Numbered from the stretch's first letter, positions 1 to 12,573 are shown. The stretch: DNA of 64,000 nt from Sinonovacula constricta (GCA_007844125.1 CM017564.1:16381378-16445377); one strand, 5' to 3'. A program made the numbers and translations. Notes: a model not told the origin generated them from the sequence alone.

Positions 1-770
1 ATCCAAGCTAAACGGCTGTATTGTGAATGCTGTGATTTTAACGAGGTGTTAAGTGTAGTTATTGCACTCAAGACTTTCTAAATATTGACTTCAATTATGT
101 CAGATCAGCTATATCCAACAATACCCGCAGAAAGTCAATGAAAGGAAACAGCGCCCGCTATAAATTACAGCAAATAGAATATATTTCATTTGCTAACGTT
201 TCAACGCCATCGTTACTTACGACGAATAAATGGAGGGGGTCAATATACTTTGCCATTGTTGACTTTGGAACTAATAAGGGTAGTTTAGAGGGAGTTACCA
301 CACATTGTCTTTAAATAAAACAAATGCAACGGCAGCAGGATTTACATGACATTCGTACGTTTCCGCCGATTTTCGCAGTTACCACTAGATTGATTCCGGT
401 GTATTACGCTTTAGCTTGCGAAGTTTGTCGCATCCTGATATTTTAAAAGTACAAATGTATGTGATTAGTTAAAAGAAGGCTAGAGAGCTCTTAAACCAGA
501 TATCTGTTACTCAAACCCGGCAAAAGGTTTCTTTATTTAATTAACAAGTTTAATGTGATTAAACCTTTACTTAAGCATGCACATTTTTTCTTAGTAAGCG
601 ATTTTATGATATGTCAACCTAATAGTTTTGTACAGCTTCCCCCCCTTTTATTAAATATTCATTATTTTCTTTCAGAAGAAAATAATTTTATTTTAATGCA
701 ATTAAATGTTCAAATCTTATTAAAATTATTTAAAGCAAAGCGAGGTACTTGTCTCTTGCAAAAATATGGA
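1..770. other. Intergenic stretch, no gene recognised
   Basis: AT-rich sequence with only short, low-quality ORFs and no recognisable protein, RNA gene or repeat family. It may hold the upstream part of the putative transcript described at 1,674-4,990, but no exon can be supported here. Confidence 0.5.
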
Positions 771-771
771 T

Positions 772-850
772 CAGGTGTCACGGTCTGATGTTTCTACCGT
801 GCTTAAAATTCTCTGTCTTGTGTGCGCATGCGCAAGACTGCTATTTTTGA
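772..850 (+). repeat. Dispersed repeat copy with a 12-bp GC palindrome
   Basis: This stretch matches, in inverted orientation, the sequence at 12,138-12,210. Shared blocks are GGTGTCACGGTCT, TTTCTACCGTG and the palindrome TGCGCATGCGCA (823-834). The palindrome matches the consensus binding site of NRF-1-type factors. Because the flanking sequence is shared as well, it is more likely part of a mobile or dispersed repeat than an isolated promoter. The text just downstream of TTTCTACCGTG also resembles units of the 11.4-12.1 kb array. Confidence 0.6.
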
Positions 851-1673
851 ACTACGCGTGCCTAAATTTCCTACCATTCCATGCTGGTGTAAAAAGTGTT
901 CATGATTGATATTTTGAGTCTTAAAACACCGTATTTAAGATACTGTGACCCTGTCAGCATATTTTCAGTGGTTCAGTATCTACAGGTCCTAATGATCGTC
1001 GGTCATTGTTCGCACTTGGAGAAAAGAAGGTTGGTCAATATGAATCGCCTCTTTGATCTTCAATGGCATGCAGAAAGTTGATGATACACGAATTTTTCAT
1101 GTTCAGAAGGTATATGTTCATATGCTTTGTATTGCAACTATTTTTTTTTATCGAATTGCGTTCATGATTTTCCATGTAACACGCGATTTTTGATGCAGCC
1201 TTTTCTCAACACACCGATGTTTCTCGGCAGTCTGGGCAAATTTTAGTTTCTTCATTTTTAAAAGTTTAAAACACTTAGCCTGACATTAGTAACAAGTTGA
1301 TGGTTATGAAAAGAAATGCTTTTTAGCAGTGTACAGCGTAGATTCCTCGGTGTTGTGAATTGTTATTATAAACATATTTGCCTGGTATTCTTATTACAAT
1401 ATTGTCATAACATCCAGTATTTATAGCTTTTTGTTAATTGGAGAGTGTATTAGTACTATATACCATACACATATTTAACAAACCTGGTGCATGCATCACA
1501 TTGAATATATTCTGTGTATAATGTTAGTGTTTCTGAATTTGTTAACTAAAATAACAGTAACATGTAAGCAATAATTTGCAATTATTGTAATAATTTTGTA
1601 ACTTCAGAATGTAAATGTTATTTCATAGCTTGATGTTTGCTAAAAGTGAATATTATGTTATATTTTTTATCAG

Positions 1674-4600
1674 GTTGAGTCACCTTCATAGGGGACACTT
1701 AGAACACCAACGGCGAAGGTAACATTTTATTATAAAAAAACACTACTACACTAAATTTGTAATATTTTAGGAAGTAGAACAAATTGAATATTAGATCTAG
1801 AAGTAACACTCACCTTTCAGGTGTGAATATGTTTTAGATTATATTATCATACACAATTTGATGATTAGTATCATTGTTTGTTAAATTCAGAGCTGTTTTG
1901 CTAACATTCATGATTATGATGATGGAATAATCCAACCTAATGTTTATTTTTGCTTATTGTAAACCATGAAGTTTCTCCTCTTAAAATTTATTTTAGGAGT
2001 AAATTAAATACATGAAATACACTTTATCATAGCTAATGTTTAGCTCACCTGAGCACAACTTGTTTGCATGAAATCTTGACTGAGTTCCTCATTGGGTCAG
2101 ATGGGGCCAAAAAGTTGGTCACTAGTACCAAATCTTGGAAGGCCCTTGTGAACACATTAGAGAGCAAAATTATGGCCCAATCTTCACTAAACATGGCTAG
2201 AATGTTTGCTAGCAAGAAATCTTGGGCGAGTTCCTTACTGTATCAGGTGGGGTCAAAAACTAGGTAACTAGGTCAAATTTTAGAACACCTAGTGAACACA
2301 GAGGCCACATTTGCCTGTATGAAATCTTAGACATGTTTTGAACTGGGTCACTTGGATTCCGTAGGTCACTAGGTGAAATTCTTGAAAATGTTATAAGCCC
2401 AGTGGCGACACTAATGGTCCAATCTTCACCAAAGTAAATAACTCTTAATTTCTTGACACCCAATATGAGCCTACTAAAAGCCTGTGTCCTCAGGTGAGTG
2501 ATTAAGGGCCCTCATGGCCCTCTTGGTGCAGAAATAGTTTTTTTTTAACATTGTATAGAAACAAAGGCAAGTCAAATCAGTAAAGAAGAAGCAAGGGATG
2601 TATTGTACATGCACAAAGTCATTATGGATGGTAGTTTCATTATTTTTTGTAATTTATATAACCATTTTAAAGGTGGTATCTTACACTTTGAGCCAGGAAT
2701 GACATTGAACACTGTCAACAGTATATGGTAAACTTTAAATCTGCTTGTTGATGTCATATATTTGTGTGGGGATTTGTAACAACACAAGCACGAATTAAGT
2801 AGGATGAATCCTATGTGTACATCAGCTGTGCTCAGCATAGTTACATGGATTAAGTCTTCTTCTTTTTCAGCCTTTCTGTTCCTCTTTGGGGATGCGAATA
2901 TGCATTACGATTTCTGAACAATTTTACACCAAAGGCCTTGTTATGAGCCTTGCTGCAATCTACATGAGCTTGCCGAGGTATGTATTCATGTAGTCAATCC
3001 ATTTCTGCCAGGTGTTTCCTAGCTGTCATTGCATTTGTACCACTTGTCCGTATCTGCTGTAGAAGCCAGTCAGGTGTATTACTTCATAGGGGTTTGATGA
3101 ACAGTGTCGACCAAAAAGAACCAAAATTCATTTCACTTCATTGTAGCTGGTGTTGCAATATGATCCACTTCTGCACGGAGGTGTTGTTCCTTTTAATGCA
3201 TTGTACATCATCCTCGATAGCCCATGTCTCAGGCACACACTCGTACAGCATTGCGAAGGGGACAATTTTGCGACATTTTATTATTTTATTAAAAAGTAGG
3301 GGAAATGTGCATGTTTAACTTGCTTGTTTGCTATAATACATGTTGTATGTTTATTTCATGACCATCTCCCTATCTATCTTGTTATTGAATTCCCCCACTA
3401 TATTCTCATAGTCCAGTTCCCTCTTTCGTTGAAATTGAGGGGAGGGTAATTTTGATTTTTTGGGGAAAACTATACTTTTTCCATGGGGAAGAGGCCGTTA
3501 ATAGAGAGGGTCTTAATTGTAAAGGCGGTTGTAGATCTACCAGTTTGGAAACAGACTCTGGCTGCAGGGGTATCAAGGCATGGGTGTCACCCATAACAGG
3601 TTTGTTGAGCAATGGCAGTGCATTAAGCACATGTACATAAAGTATGACTAATTGTTGAACTCCCCCCTTCCCCCAATAATATCCCTGTGTTTTATAAACA
3701 GATTACATGCTTAATGACCCATGCAGTTTTGATCTTACAGCATAGTGTTATTTTGTTATGAATGTGGTCTCTAAAGAAGACCATTACTATGCCTTTAATA
3801 TTCATACATTTTACTTATAACTTCCATCTATGTTAGTTAGTTAGCTGTTTAGATTAGTATTCTACATATTAACATGTTAGCCTGAGTTTGAATCTTGCTT
3901 GTTGTTCAGATATATAATTTATGTTCACCTGAGCTGTGTCACCTTTCTGCATCATCTTTCTTAAATGACATTTAAACGAAATGCTGGCCCAAATTTAACT
4001 AAATTTACCCCGATGCGTAAGCAGGCACGGGGAAACAAAATTGTTTCAATAACTTTGATTCACTAAAAAAAAACATGGCCACCATGAACACTTAGAAAAT
4101 CCTCGTGCAAAAACTACCTACAAGAGCTAGAACCTTAATAGTTGGTATACATGTTCCTTAAGTGGCCCTGTATCAAGATTGATCAAATAATGTTAATCTA
4201 TAAAAAAGACATAGCTGCCAGGTGTATGACCATTTTCATTTATTGTAATGAATTAAAAAAAGAAACAGATTGTTCAAATGTTGCTTGTGTTCATGCATTA
4301 TAATGATTCTGTTTAAACATTGCTGATATTCCTTGGTACTTTTGCTTTAATATCTGATCACACAGGTCATCATTGCCTTCTTGTATTATTTATGTCTGTT
4401 TACTGCTATAAGCTTTAATATTTTTTATAAAGTACAAATGACATTTTAGTAACATAAACTGATTATAATCTGACATTAATGTTGTTCGTGTTTCTATTTA
4501 CAGGTTGTATTGGCTATGTGAAAGATGTGACAACTGCTGTGAAGCTTTTTAACCAAACAACCTCACCATTTTTCAAGAAAACTGGACGAAAAGGGAATCC

Positions 4601-4990
4601 TTAATGCATCAATTAAAAGTGACTTTAGTTTCTGATGTAAATGCCATCAAAAGGATGACCATGAGCTTTCCAACTATAGAGACCTGAAATAGCACCATCC
4701 AAGCTATGGTCTACTGCTTACACAAAGAGCCAGTTTATTCACTCAGTCAGCAAGAATACTGTTCACATGTGCTAAGAAAAGTACCATAATCCAATAAGCA
4801 TAGTATTGAATCATTTTACAGGTTATAAAACAATCCACCTTCTCTTCACGTGCAAGGCATTCAGTGCAAAAAACTGTCAAAATCTTTTTAAGTAGTACAA
4901 CAGTTATCTGTTTATAGCAATGTAAATTTTGCACATTTTAAAAGGAACATGCATTTCAATCACAATAAAATGTTTGCAGATAAGTCTCCT
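1674..4990 (+). other. Possible spliced transcript, three candidate exons
   Basis: Three segments have good splice signals on the + strand. 1,674-1,718 lies between ttttttatcag and gtaaca. 2,871-2,977 lies between ttctttttcag and gtatgt. 4,504 onward follows tttctatttacag, with AATAAA at about 4,966 as a possible 3' end. The second candidate reads openly in one frame and would continue across the splice for about 15 more codons (ending CERCDNCCEAF) before a stop. No protein family is recognised, so this may be a long noncoding RNA or a small unknown protein. The first exon is not identified. The call rests only on splice-site appearance. Confidence 0.25.
2041..2527 (+). mobile_element. MITE-like dispersed element, CTCACCTGAG termini
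   Basis: The element starts with CTCACCTGAG (2,044-2,053) and carries the inverted complement CTCAGGTGAG at 2,489-2,498. It is followed by a small hairpin-forming GGGCCctcatGGCCC. The interior repeats motifs such as gaaatcttg and gtcactaggt, and has no coding capacity. I recall very similar sequences as abundant interspersed repeats in bivalve genomes. Family assignment would need a repeat library. Confidence 0.6.
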
Positions 4991-5199
4991 TTTCTTAGTT
5001 ACCTATCCAACATTCATTTGAACATAAAAAAAATAAGTTTGCAAAAGTACAGTCACAATCTGCCTGGAAAAATGATCTGTACATGTGTTTTTGTTTGCTG
5101 CATCTATGTCTTCATTCACAAAGTCACTAAATGTTTAATCACTGTTATACCATGTGTGTTCAAACTGTCTATTTCAACAAGTTTAATCAACCAAGGCTA

Positions 5200-5937
5200 T
5201 TAATTGGACTGTACTGAATGCCCTTAGCAAGCGAGGCAATTTACCAGAGGCCAGTTACATTTTTGTTTTAAATTATAAATGGAAACAAATTTATTTATAG
5301 TATGCTCATAGACATTATTGATTGTACAACTGGTACTTAACATCTTACATTTATTATCCATCTGTGATTGTTTTTGTGTGTTTTTTGGGTTCTATATTCT
5401 TCTGCACTGCCAAAATATTAACAGGAAACAACGTTCCATTTTGGAAATAAGTTCTGGCAACATTTATATGTTTTCCCATTTTATAAATTCATTTATTTTA
5501 TGGGAGGCCCCAGTTTTGATCCCTATCATGACTTTGGTGAAATACCAAAGTCCTTAAAAATAGTAGTGGTATTATGAAGCTGCTTTTCCATAATGAAATG
5601 CAGCATATTAGTTTTCCCATTTAGAAATACATATTGCTTATATCTTAAAACTCTTAAAATGTAGATTTTAAACGATTAACTTTCATTTCACTAATCTGAA
5701 ATCTTAGCCAAAGTACACTTATTCTGAATATTGTTTAAAGAAAGCTTTACTTTATAATAATTGAAGTCACTTACAGTCAGGTGAAATTACCAGAAGGCTA
5801 GATATAATCATCCTTTGTTCTGCTACCCTTATTAAGGAAGTTACTGACAATTTAGTGTCACCTCAAAAACCTTAATGTAATAAAATGTCAGATAAGCATC
5901 TGGGGTATATCAACCTTGTCTACATGCAGCCCAGAGA
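5200..5937. other. No feature seen
   Basis: AT-rich unique-looking sequence, with no ORF resembling a known protein, no tandem repeat and no tRNA-like boxes. Confidence 0.5.
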
Positions 5938-6146
5938 CCAAAAATCTGTTCAATATCAAATTATACACACAAAAAAAGAAAAATGCTAACAGAGTAATCA
6001 GAAGCTATGTTGTACTGTTAAGTAATAATGATACACTATTACTTTTTCACTGCTACTGATATATCAGTTCAAAAAGGGGACGCCAGTGGCGTAGCGGTTA
6101 AGTCAGCGTACAGGTGGAGCTGTGGTTTTGTAACTCCTCTGACTGC
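5938..6146 (+). repeat. Direct duplication, copy 1 (with SINE-B head)
   Basis: About 210 bp, from accaaaaatctgttc through the tRNA-like head of SINE family B, recurs at 7,317-7,530 with few differences. The final part (6,078-6,146) has an A-box-like TGGCGTAGCGGTTAAG. In this copy the SINE stops after CTCCTCTGACTGC; in copy 2 it continues into a full element. Either one SINE plus its flank was duplicated, or the AT-rich leader is part of the mobile unit. Confidence 0.75.
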
Positions 6147-6191
6147 AGGGAGACAGTATATAAGCAGCTGTTGCATCTGTCAAAGTACCAT

Positions 6192-6557
6192 TTCCAACGT
6201 GGACACAAACCAATAAACTTATATTCAACAACAGCTTGTCTTTTGTGCTGGCAGGTATATTACTTTATTTAATTTTAATAACTTATTTAAAATAAAGATT
6301 CTAAGTTCTAATTGTTCTACCTTTATTATGTTAGATTTACAACATACTTATATTTAATGTTACTGAGAATTATCTAATAAAGTTAGACAATTAAAGCATA
6401 AATATTGAATAGTGTAACATGCTGAGATCATTATATGTGATTGCTTTATCCATGCTTGATAATTTTTCATGTCTATATTCATACATTGTATCATTACCAA
6501 CTTGGACACAAACCAATAAACTTATATTCAACAACAGCTTGTCTTCTGTGCTTGCAG
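6192..6557 (+). repeat. Two 60-bp direct copies 300 bp apart
   Basis: The block containing ggacacaaaccaataaac and acaacagcttgtctt occurs at 6,192-6,254 and again at 6,494-6,557, nearly identical. The first copy ends in ggcag followed by gtatat and the second in ttgcag, so both ends look splice-like, but no coding continuity is seen. Between the copies the sequence is AT-rich and featureless. Confidence 0.65.
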
Positions 6558-6740
6558 CCCATAAAATATACTACAGGGTTACGACGCGGCACAGTCCCAC
6601 GTCGGTCTCGAAATACAGGATCGCCCGGGTCCACGATTGCAACAGGATTGCTTGTTCGGAACGTGTTTAACATTGCGAAGGAGTTGTGGTGTCGTGTCCA
6701 AAAAAAGACAACACCGCCGCCTTTCATAACAGTGGTATAG
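6558..6740. other. GC-rich insert of unknown nature
   Basis: This segment is distinctly more GC-rich than its surroundings and contains several CG dinucleotides. Overlapping short ORFs are open on both strands, but no protein family is recognised. It lies between the second 60-bp copy and a SINE-A body, so it could be the degenerate head or a linked part of that SINE, or a fragment of another element. Confidence 0.35.
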
Positions 6741-6744
6741 CTCT

Positions 6745-6952
6745 CTTGCTAACACTCCAGCAAATATAATGGTAGTTTCATGACTGGTTGGCCCGTTGTC
6801 AGAATAATGTGACTGGGTGTGGTATCATACCAGTTGTTCACGGCATGCTATACACAGTGGAGTCAGCACTATATCTGCTTCAATTGCACACTGTCTCCAG
6901 ATAGCTGAAAAACTGTTGGTGGGGCGATGAACCCAATAAATAAATCAAACAT
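6745..6952 (+). mobile_element. SINE family A, body copy
   Basis: This copy carries the conserved body of SINE family A: gactggttggcccg, then gtgactgggtgtggtatcat, then cggcatgctatacacagtg, ending in aataaataaat. Reverse-orientation copies occur at about 21.6, 28.5 and 31.9 kb. Here the tRNA-derived head upstream is unclear. Confidence 0.7.
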
Positions 6953-7316
6953 TTATTTTGATCATTTGATATTTATTGATCAATTTTTACCTTACATATC
7001 TTAAACACTTCTTATTTTCAAGTTTTAATAGCTTATATTAAGCTATAGTATAATTTTATCTGTTGGTATTGTGATAGAATTTGTTTTACAAATCTAGAGT
7101 ATTTTACTGATACTCTACCCATGACAAAGTCTAGAAGATCATTGAAGTAGATTTTTGAACAAATTGTTTTATTTCTTAAAACTCATGATAATCTTTTAAG
7201 ATGTTGTAATGCTGTTTCCTTTATCTTATAGTATTTTTATTGTTGCTATATGTATCAATATATGATCTTATAATTACCTGAATAAATATGATAAGTGGAA
7301 GTATTGTTTGTCTTCA

Positions 7317-7530
7317 CCAAAAATCTGTTCAATATCAAATCATACAGACTCACACAAAAAAAGAAAATGCTAACAGAGTAATCAGAAGCTATGTTGTACT
7401 GTTAAGTAATAATGATACACTATTACTTTTTCACTGCTACTGATATATCAGTTCAATAAGGGGACGCCAGTGGCGTAGCGGTTAAGTCAGCGTACAGGTG
7501 GAGCTGTGATTTTGTAACTCCTCTGTCTGC
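7317..7530 (+). repeat. Direct duplication, copy 2 (with SINE-B head)
   Basis: Near-identical partner of 5,938-6,146; see that entry. Differences include a small insertion (gactcacac) and a few single-base changes. It runs directly into a complete SINE-B body. Confidence 0.75.
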
Positions 7531-7660
7531 TTTGCATCTCGCCACTTTAGTTCGGGTCCCATTCGGGGTGAGAAGGTGTTCCAGCTGACCTGCTATCGCC
7601 AGTGGTTCTACCCAGTGTCTTTCTCTACCCAAATAGATGGACGTTGCTATAATGATCATA
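7461..7660 (+). mobile_element. SINE family B, complete copy
   Basis: tRNA-derived SINE. The head has an A-box-like TGGCGTAGCGGTTAAG and a B-box-like AGTTCGGGTCCC. The body follows with ttccagctgacctgc and gtggttctacc, and ends agatggacgttgctataatg. The same body is found in reverse orientation at about 19.9, 22.1, 24.3, 24.6, 27.6 and 29.0 kb. It is presumably transcribed by RNA polymerase III and mobilised by a LINE. Confidence 0.75.
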
Positions 7661-7734
7661 ATTGGTTGCTGGAATGTATTTAAAAAACAATTTAAATTCT
7701 TCGATTCCAATATTTTTTCACATTTGCTGGTGCT

Positions 7735-9395
7735 TCAATTTATTTACTGCTATAGCAATTTCAGCTCTCTTGCAGCCATATCAATTTCAATTATGTTATG
7801 GCTGTATCCATATAAATTATTTTATATCATCATTTACAACTCTTTTACTGCTGTGTCAATTTCAATTACTTTACTGTCTTTTATTGCAGCATCAATATCA
7901 TTTTTGTTACTGAAGTGTCAATTTCAATTCCGTTCTTTAACTGCTTTATCAATTTCCATTTTTGTACTGTTATATCAATTTTTTTTCTTTAACTGCTATA
8001 TAAATTTCCATTCTTTTGCTGGTTTATCATTTTTTTATTCCTTAACTGTCGTATCAATTTTCATTCCGTTAGTGTCATATCAATTTCTATTCTTTTACTG
8101 TCGTATCCATTTCTTTTCTTTAAGTGCCATATAAATTTCCATTCTGTAACTGGTGTATCAATCTCCTTTCTTTTACAGGCATATCAATGTCCATTCTTAA
8201 TCTGCTATTTTAATTTCCATCCTTGTACTGCTATATCAATTTCCATTCTTCTAATGCCATATAAATTCTTTTCTTCTAATGCCGTATAAATTTCAATTCT
8301 TTTACTATTGTATCACTTTCCATCCTTTTACTGCTATATCAATTTTCATTCTTGTACTGTCGTATCAATTTCTATTCTTTTACTGCTGTCTCGATTTCCA
8401 TTCTTGTACTACTATATCCATTTCCATGCTTTTACTGCAGTTTGACTTTCCATTCTTTTTCTGCTATATCCATTTCCATTCTTGTACTGCTGTATCAAGT
8501 TTTTTTTCTTTTACTGGTGTATCAATTTCCATTCTTTTACAGGCATATCAATGTCCATTCTTGTACTCCGGTTTTAATTTTTATTGTACTGTGTATCAAT
8601 TTCCATTCGTTTACTGCTATATCAATTTTTTATTCTTGTACTGTCGTATCAATTTCTATTATTTGACTGCTGTATCAATTTCCATTCTTTTACTGGTGTA
8701 TCAATTTCCATTATTTTACAGGCATATCAATGTCAATTCTTAATATGCCATTTCAATTTCCATTCTTGTACTGCAGATTCAGTTTCCATTCTTTTCCTGC
8801 TATATTAATTTCCATTCTTGTACTGCACTATCAATTTCTTTTCTTGCACTGTCGTATCAATTTCCATTCTTTTACTGCACTATCAATTTCTTTTCTTGCA
8901 CTGTCGTATCAATTTCCATTCTTTTACTGCTATATTCATTTCCATTATTGTACTGTGGTATCAATTTCCATTCTTAATCTGCCGTTTCAATTCTATTCTT
9001 GTACTGCTGTATCAATTTCCATTCTTGTACTGCTATATTAAAGTTCCAGCTTTTACAGACATATCAATTTCCATTCTTATACTTCTGTATCAATTTCCAT
9101 TCTTTTACTGCTATATCAATTTCGATTTTTGTATTGTGGTACCAATTTCCATTCTTAATCTGCCGTTTCAAATCCATTCTTGTACTGCTATATCAATTTC
9201 CATTTTTGTACTGTTGTATCATTTTCCATTCTCTAACTGCTGTATATATTTCAATTCTTGTAATGCCTATAATTTCTTTTCTTTTACTGTCGTATCAATT
9301 TCCATTCTTCTACTGTCGTGTAAATTTTCATTCTTTTACTGCCGTATCCATTTTCATTCTTGTACCGCTATATTTATTTCCATTCCTTTACTGCC
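7735..9395 (+). repeat. 26-bp minisatellite, about 64 degenerate copies
   Basis: A T-rich unit of about 26 bp, built from tatcaatttccattc plus ttttactgct or ttgtactgct, repeats for about 1.66 kb with many substitutions and small indels. The + strand unit contains no TAA, TAG or TGA in any frame, so long overlapping ORFs appear in all three frames. The resulting F/I/S/L/Y/C-rich peptides are a composition effect, not evidence of a gene. Confidence 0.9.
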
Positions 9396-11436
9396 GTAAA
9401 AGGCCTAATTACACAGTCTGTTTACCCAAAACGTTGTTAATGGAACGGCTACAGCAATTGCAAAAGAAGAGACAAGTGCATATTCATAAAAAAAATAACG
9501 ATTTCAATTTAATTCATTTTGAGCTTTTTCATTTTGTTGCCAATACCTATTTACAACAATTACAAGCTATATAGAACTCAAACTTATTGTAACTATTATT
9601 TTAATTTTAACTGTATTAAGTATAAAACTGGCCTGATAATCGCAGATTATATGATAAAAACTAAGACTTGAACACGTGTACATAGTCTCTTACTCAATAA
9701 CGTAAATACATGCTATCCTGATAGAGAACTGGCGGACCTATCTGTATCGATTCGGAAATTGCAACCCCGAAAACTTGCGTTTAATTGTAAGGTGTAGTAC
9801 GTAAAGTCAAAGAAATGTTTAAAATAAACCATTTGAAGTAATAGCCTAATTAGAATTATTTCTAATTAAAAACTATTTTACGATGTGTAAGGAAAAATTA
9901 TGCGAATGCCTGTGGCTTACTTTAATTATTAGCCTAATTTAAATAACAATAGACTTGACCCTTCCTCAGGTAATTACTGACAGGCCAATCAGGTAATGAG
10001 ATTTCCCCACGTGTGCACACTTGTTGCACATGACATAAAGACAATGACAAAATAGAAATATTTGTCTGAGAATGTTGTTTATTTTGTCACTGCATGTTAC
10101 ATAAATACTAAAGGTTGTAAATTTCTGTTTGGTATCAGTTAAACGTGATACATGATATATTGTTTTGTAACTATTTCATTTGTTAATTTAAAGGTTATGT
10201 ACTATAGAGTGGAAATTAGGAGATTATGTTATGAAAATGTGCATCTCTTGTATTCGCTTTATTATTCTTTCTTCTTATGGCGTATTGCTGAACATTGTTA
10301 TCAATTACAACTGCGTTTTAGTTTTATGAATTTTAGATGTATTTAATAACATCAATTCAGTAAATATAGATCAGGCATCGTTTAGTTACAAAAATACAAA
10401 CGAAAGGACAATAGACTGACAAGTGACATTCTCCTATCCACCCATTAAAGGATATCTGTATATAGCAGTGAAAAGCACGTGTTGGCAGTTTTATGATCAT
10501 GTCACAAGTCATTCAACTCAGGGGCGCAGCTAGGCAAGATATTGTACGCATGGCCGTTAGGGCGGAGAGTGGTGGGTGTCAGAGAGCGAAAGATTGTTAA
10601 TACATCGTACGTGGTGGTTTATGGGTAGGTTTCGGCATCAAGACATCATTACTAGATTTTTAAGTGCAATATAATGTTACAGGCGTTTAAATATTGAAAA
10701 ATAAAGTGCATTAAATTATGATAGACATGTACCTCTTTATTTCCAATATAGAAGATGCCCAAACACAAGCGCCTATTATGACCATTTATGTAAAATTTAA
10801 TCACTGCCATTTTTTTAAACAAGAAAAAAATATATGTTTTATGCGGACGTACTTTTTTTTCACAGAGCCTTCAAGCAAATGTCATGATATGAAGAAAACA
10901 AATTAAAGCCAAATCTGACAAATTGCAACTGCTGGTTGGAATAAGTCGAATTGATATAGAGCAATGGGAAACCAAGGGAAATTTAGTCAAGAATTTTATC
11001 TCTGATTACAGTCAGTAAATTCCGTAACTAAACAAGTCTTACTGCCTATGAAGTAGCGACTAGTATGCCATCCTAACCACAAAACAAAGTGTTTTGTCTA
11101 TCAATTAAACGCAGTAACCATGCAAGTCTGTTATCATCCCTCCACCCGATACTAGCGAGGTGTGATCGTCTGCAGATGGAATTACCTGAGAACTTCCAAT
11201 TTGAATATATAAGTTGAAAAGTTTTTCAGTACCAAAAAGGTTACTAAATCAATTTAGATTTTTTTACGTAATTTTCCATAGGGCAAATAGGGGTGCTAGT
11301 TGATCGCTATAAATATACACTTTACCCAAACTAGAGTAAGATTTTTATTAAAGATTTAATCTTTTATACTTTCATTCTATTGGAACAATGAGTACTCAGC
11401 TGCGTATTCTCTCTCTATCATATACATACATGTATA
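9396..11436. other. Intergenic stretch, nothing recognised
   Basis: AT-rich sequence with only short ORFs. No protein family, RNA gene or clear repeat is visible. Confidence 0.5.
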
Positions 11437-12135
11437 TACATAAATATTACACTTTTACTTAAGATGAAAATGTGTGTCTGTGTTGAATTATAAGCCCATA
11501 TATACACGGGCTGATGTTTCTATCAGACCAATCTTTCTCTATCTACCAGATACATGCATACATAAATATTACACTTTTACTAAAGATGGAAATGTGTGTC
11601 TGTGTGGAATTATAAGCCCATATATACACGGGCTGATGTTTCTATCAGACCAATCTTTCTCTATTTACCATATACATGCATACATAAATATTATAATTTT
11701 TCTTAAAATGGAAATGTGTGCCTGGGTGCAAATATAAACCCTTCTATACACGGTCTGATGTTTCTGTAGGGCCGGTCTTTCTTTATCAATATTTATACCA
11801 AGTTTTGTTTCGTTTACTTAATATGGATACATGTGCCCATGTGGAAATATAAGCCCATTTATACATGGCCCGATGTTTCTACCAGGTCCAGCTTTATATC
11901 TCTACCATATACATGAACATGTATCCGTACATATTAGACATTTACTTAAGATGGAAATGTGCGCCTGGGTGGAAATATAAGTCCGTCTATACACGGTCTG
12001 ACGTTTCTGCTGTACCAATCGTTCTATCTTTAAGAAATACATATATACCTAGAATATTTCACGTTTACCTAAGATGGAAATGTGTGCCCGGGAGGAAATC
12101 TTAGACTATCTATATATATACGGGCTCATATTTCT
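11437..12135 (+). repeat. Tandem array, about six copies of a 122-bp unit
   Basis: Units share ttacttaagatggaaatgtg, then ataagcccatatatacacgg, then ctgatgtttctatcagacc, then ccatatacatgcatacataa. Recognisable unit starts lie near 11.45, 11.57, 11.70, 11.82, 11.94 and 12.06 kb. The copies diverge from each other. The gatgtttct-accgtg portion resembles the dispersed repeat at 772-850 and 12,138-12,210, which abuts the array. Confidence 0.85.
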
Positions 12136-12137
12136 AT

Positions 12138-12210
12138 TACAATTTTGCGCATGCGCATTGGGGCGTGTGAGAAATTTCGACACGGTAGAAATATGAGACC
12201 GTGACACCGG
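12138..12210 (-). repeat. Inverted copy of the 772-850 dispersed repeat
   Basis: Reverse complement of the repeat at 772-850, including the palindrome TGCGCATGCGCA (12,146-12,157) and CGGTAGAAAtATGAGACCG. It lies at the edge of the 122-bp array and about 750 bp upstream of the DIPK1-type gene. Confidence 0.6.
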
Positions 12211-12489
12211 ACAAGATAGCACCAGAAGCTGCTGTGATATATGCTTATTTTGTCTACTATACTCTTTTTTATTTTTATTTATTAATGGAAAACGCAATCA
12301 AAATAATATCAAAGAAAACCTCCAAAACCATGGTGACCATACAAGAGTATATTATTGTTGCAATGTTATAAAATACACGTTAAGCGTTGTTGTCACCACG
12401 TCTCGAACTCACGAGCCCTAAATTCATTCGAAATACTCTTGATCTCTGAGCCAACCAGGATGTAGACATGAATCCGCCTTGTTTATTAC

Positions 12490-12502
12490 AAACAAACAAA
12501 CA

Positions 12503-12563
<61 letters not shown>

Positions 12564-12573
12564 TTGTTTGTTT
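12490..12573. repeat. (AAT)n microsatellite between (CAAA) and (TTTG) arms
   Basis: About 19-20 AAT/ATA triplets are preceded by acaaacaaacaaac and followed by ttgtttgtttg, so the flanks are inverted repeats and the whole block can form a hairpin. Homopolymeric Ile or Leu ORFs here are artefacts of the repeat. Confidence 0.9.

Noticed and set aside
7637..9574. Overlapping 165-193-aa hydrophobic proteins on the + strand
   Set aside because: All lie in a T-rich 26-bp minisatellite and appear in all three frames.
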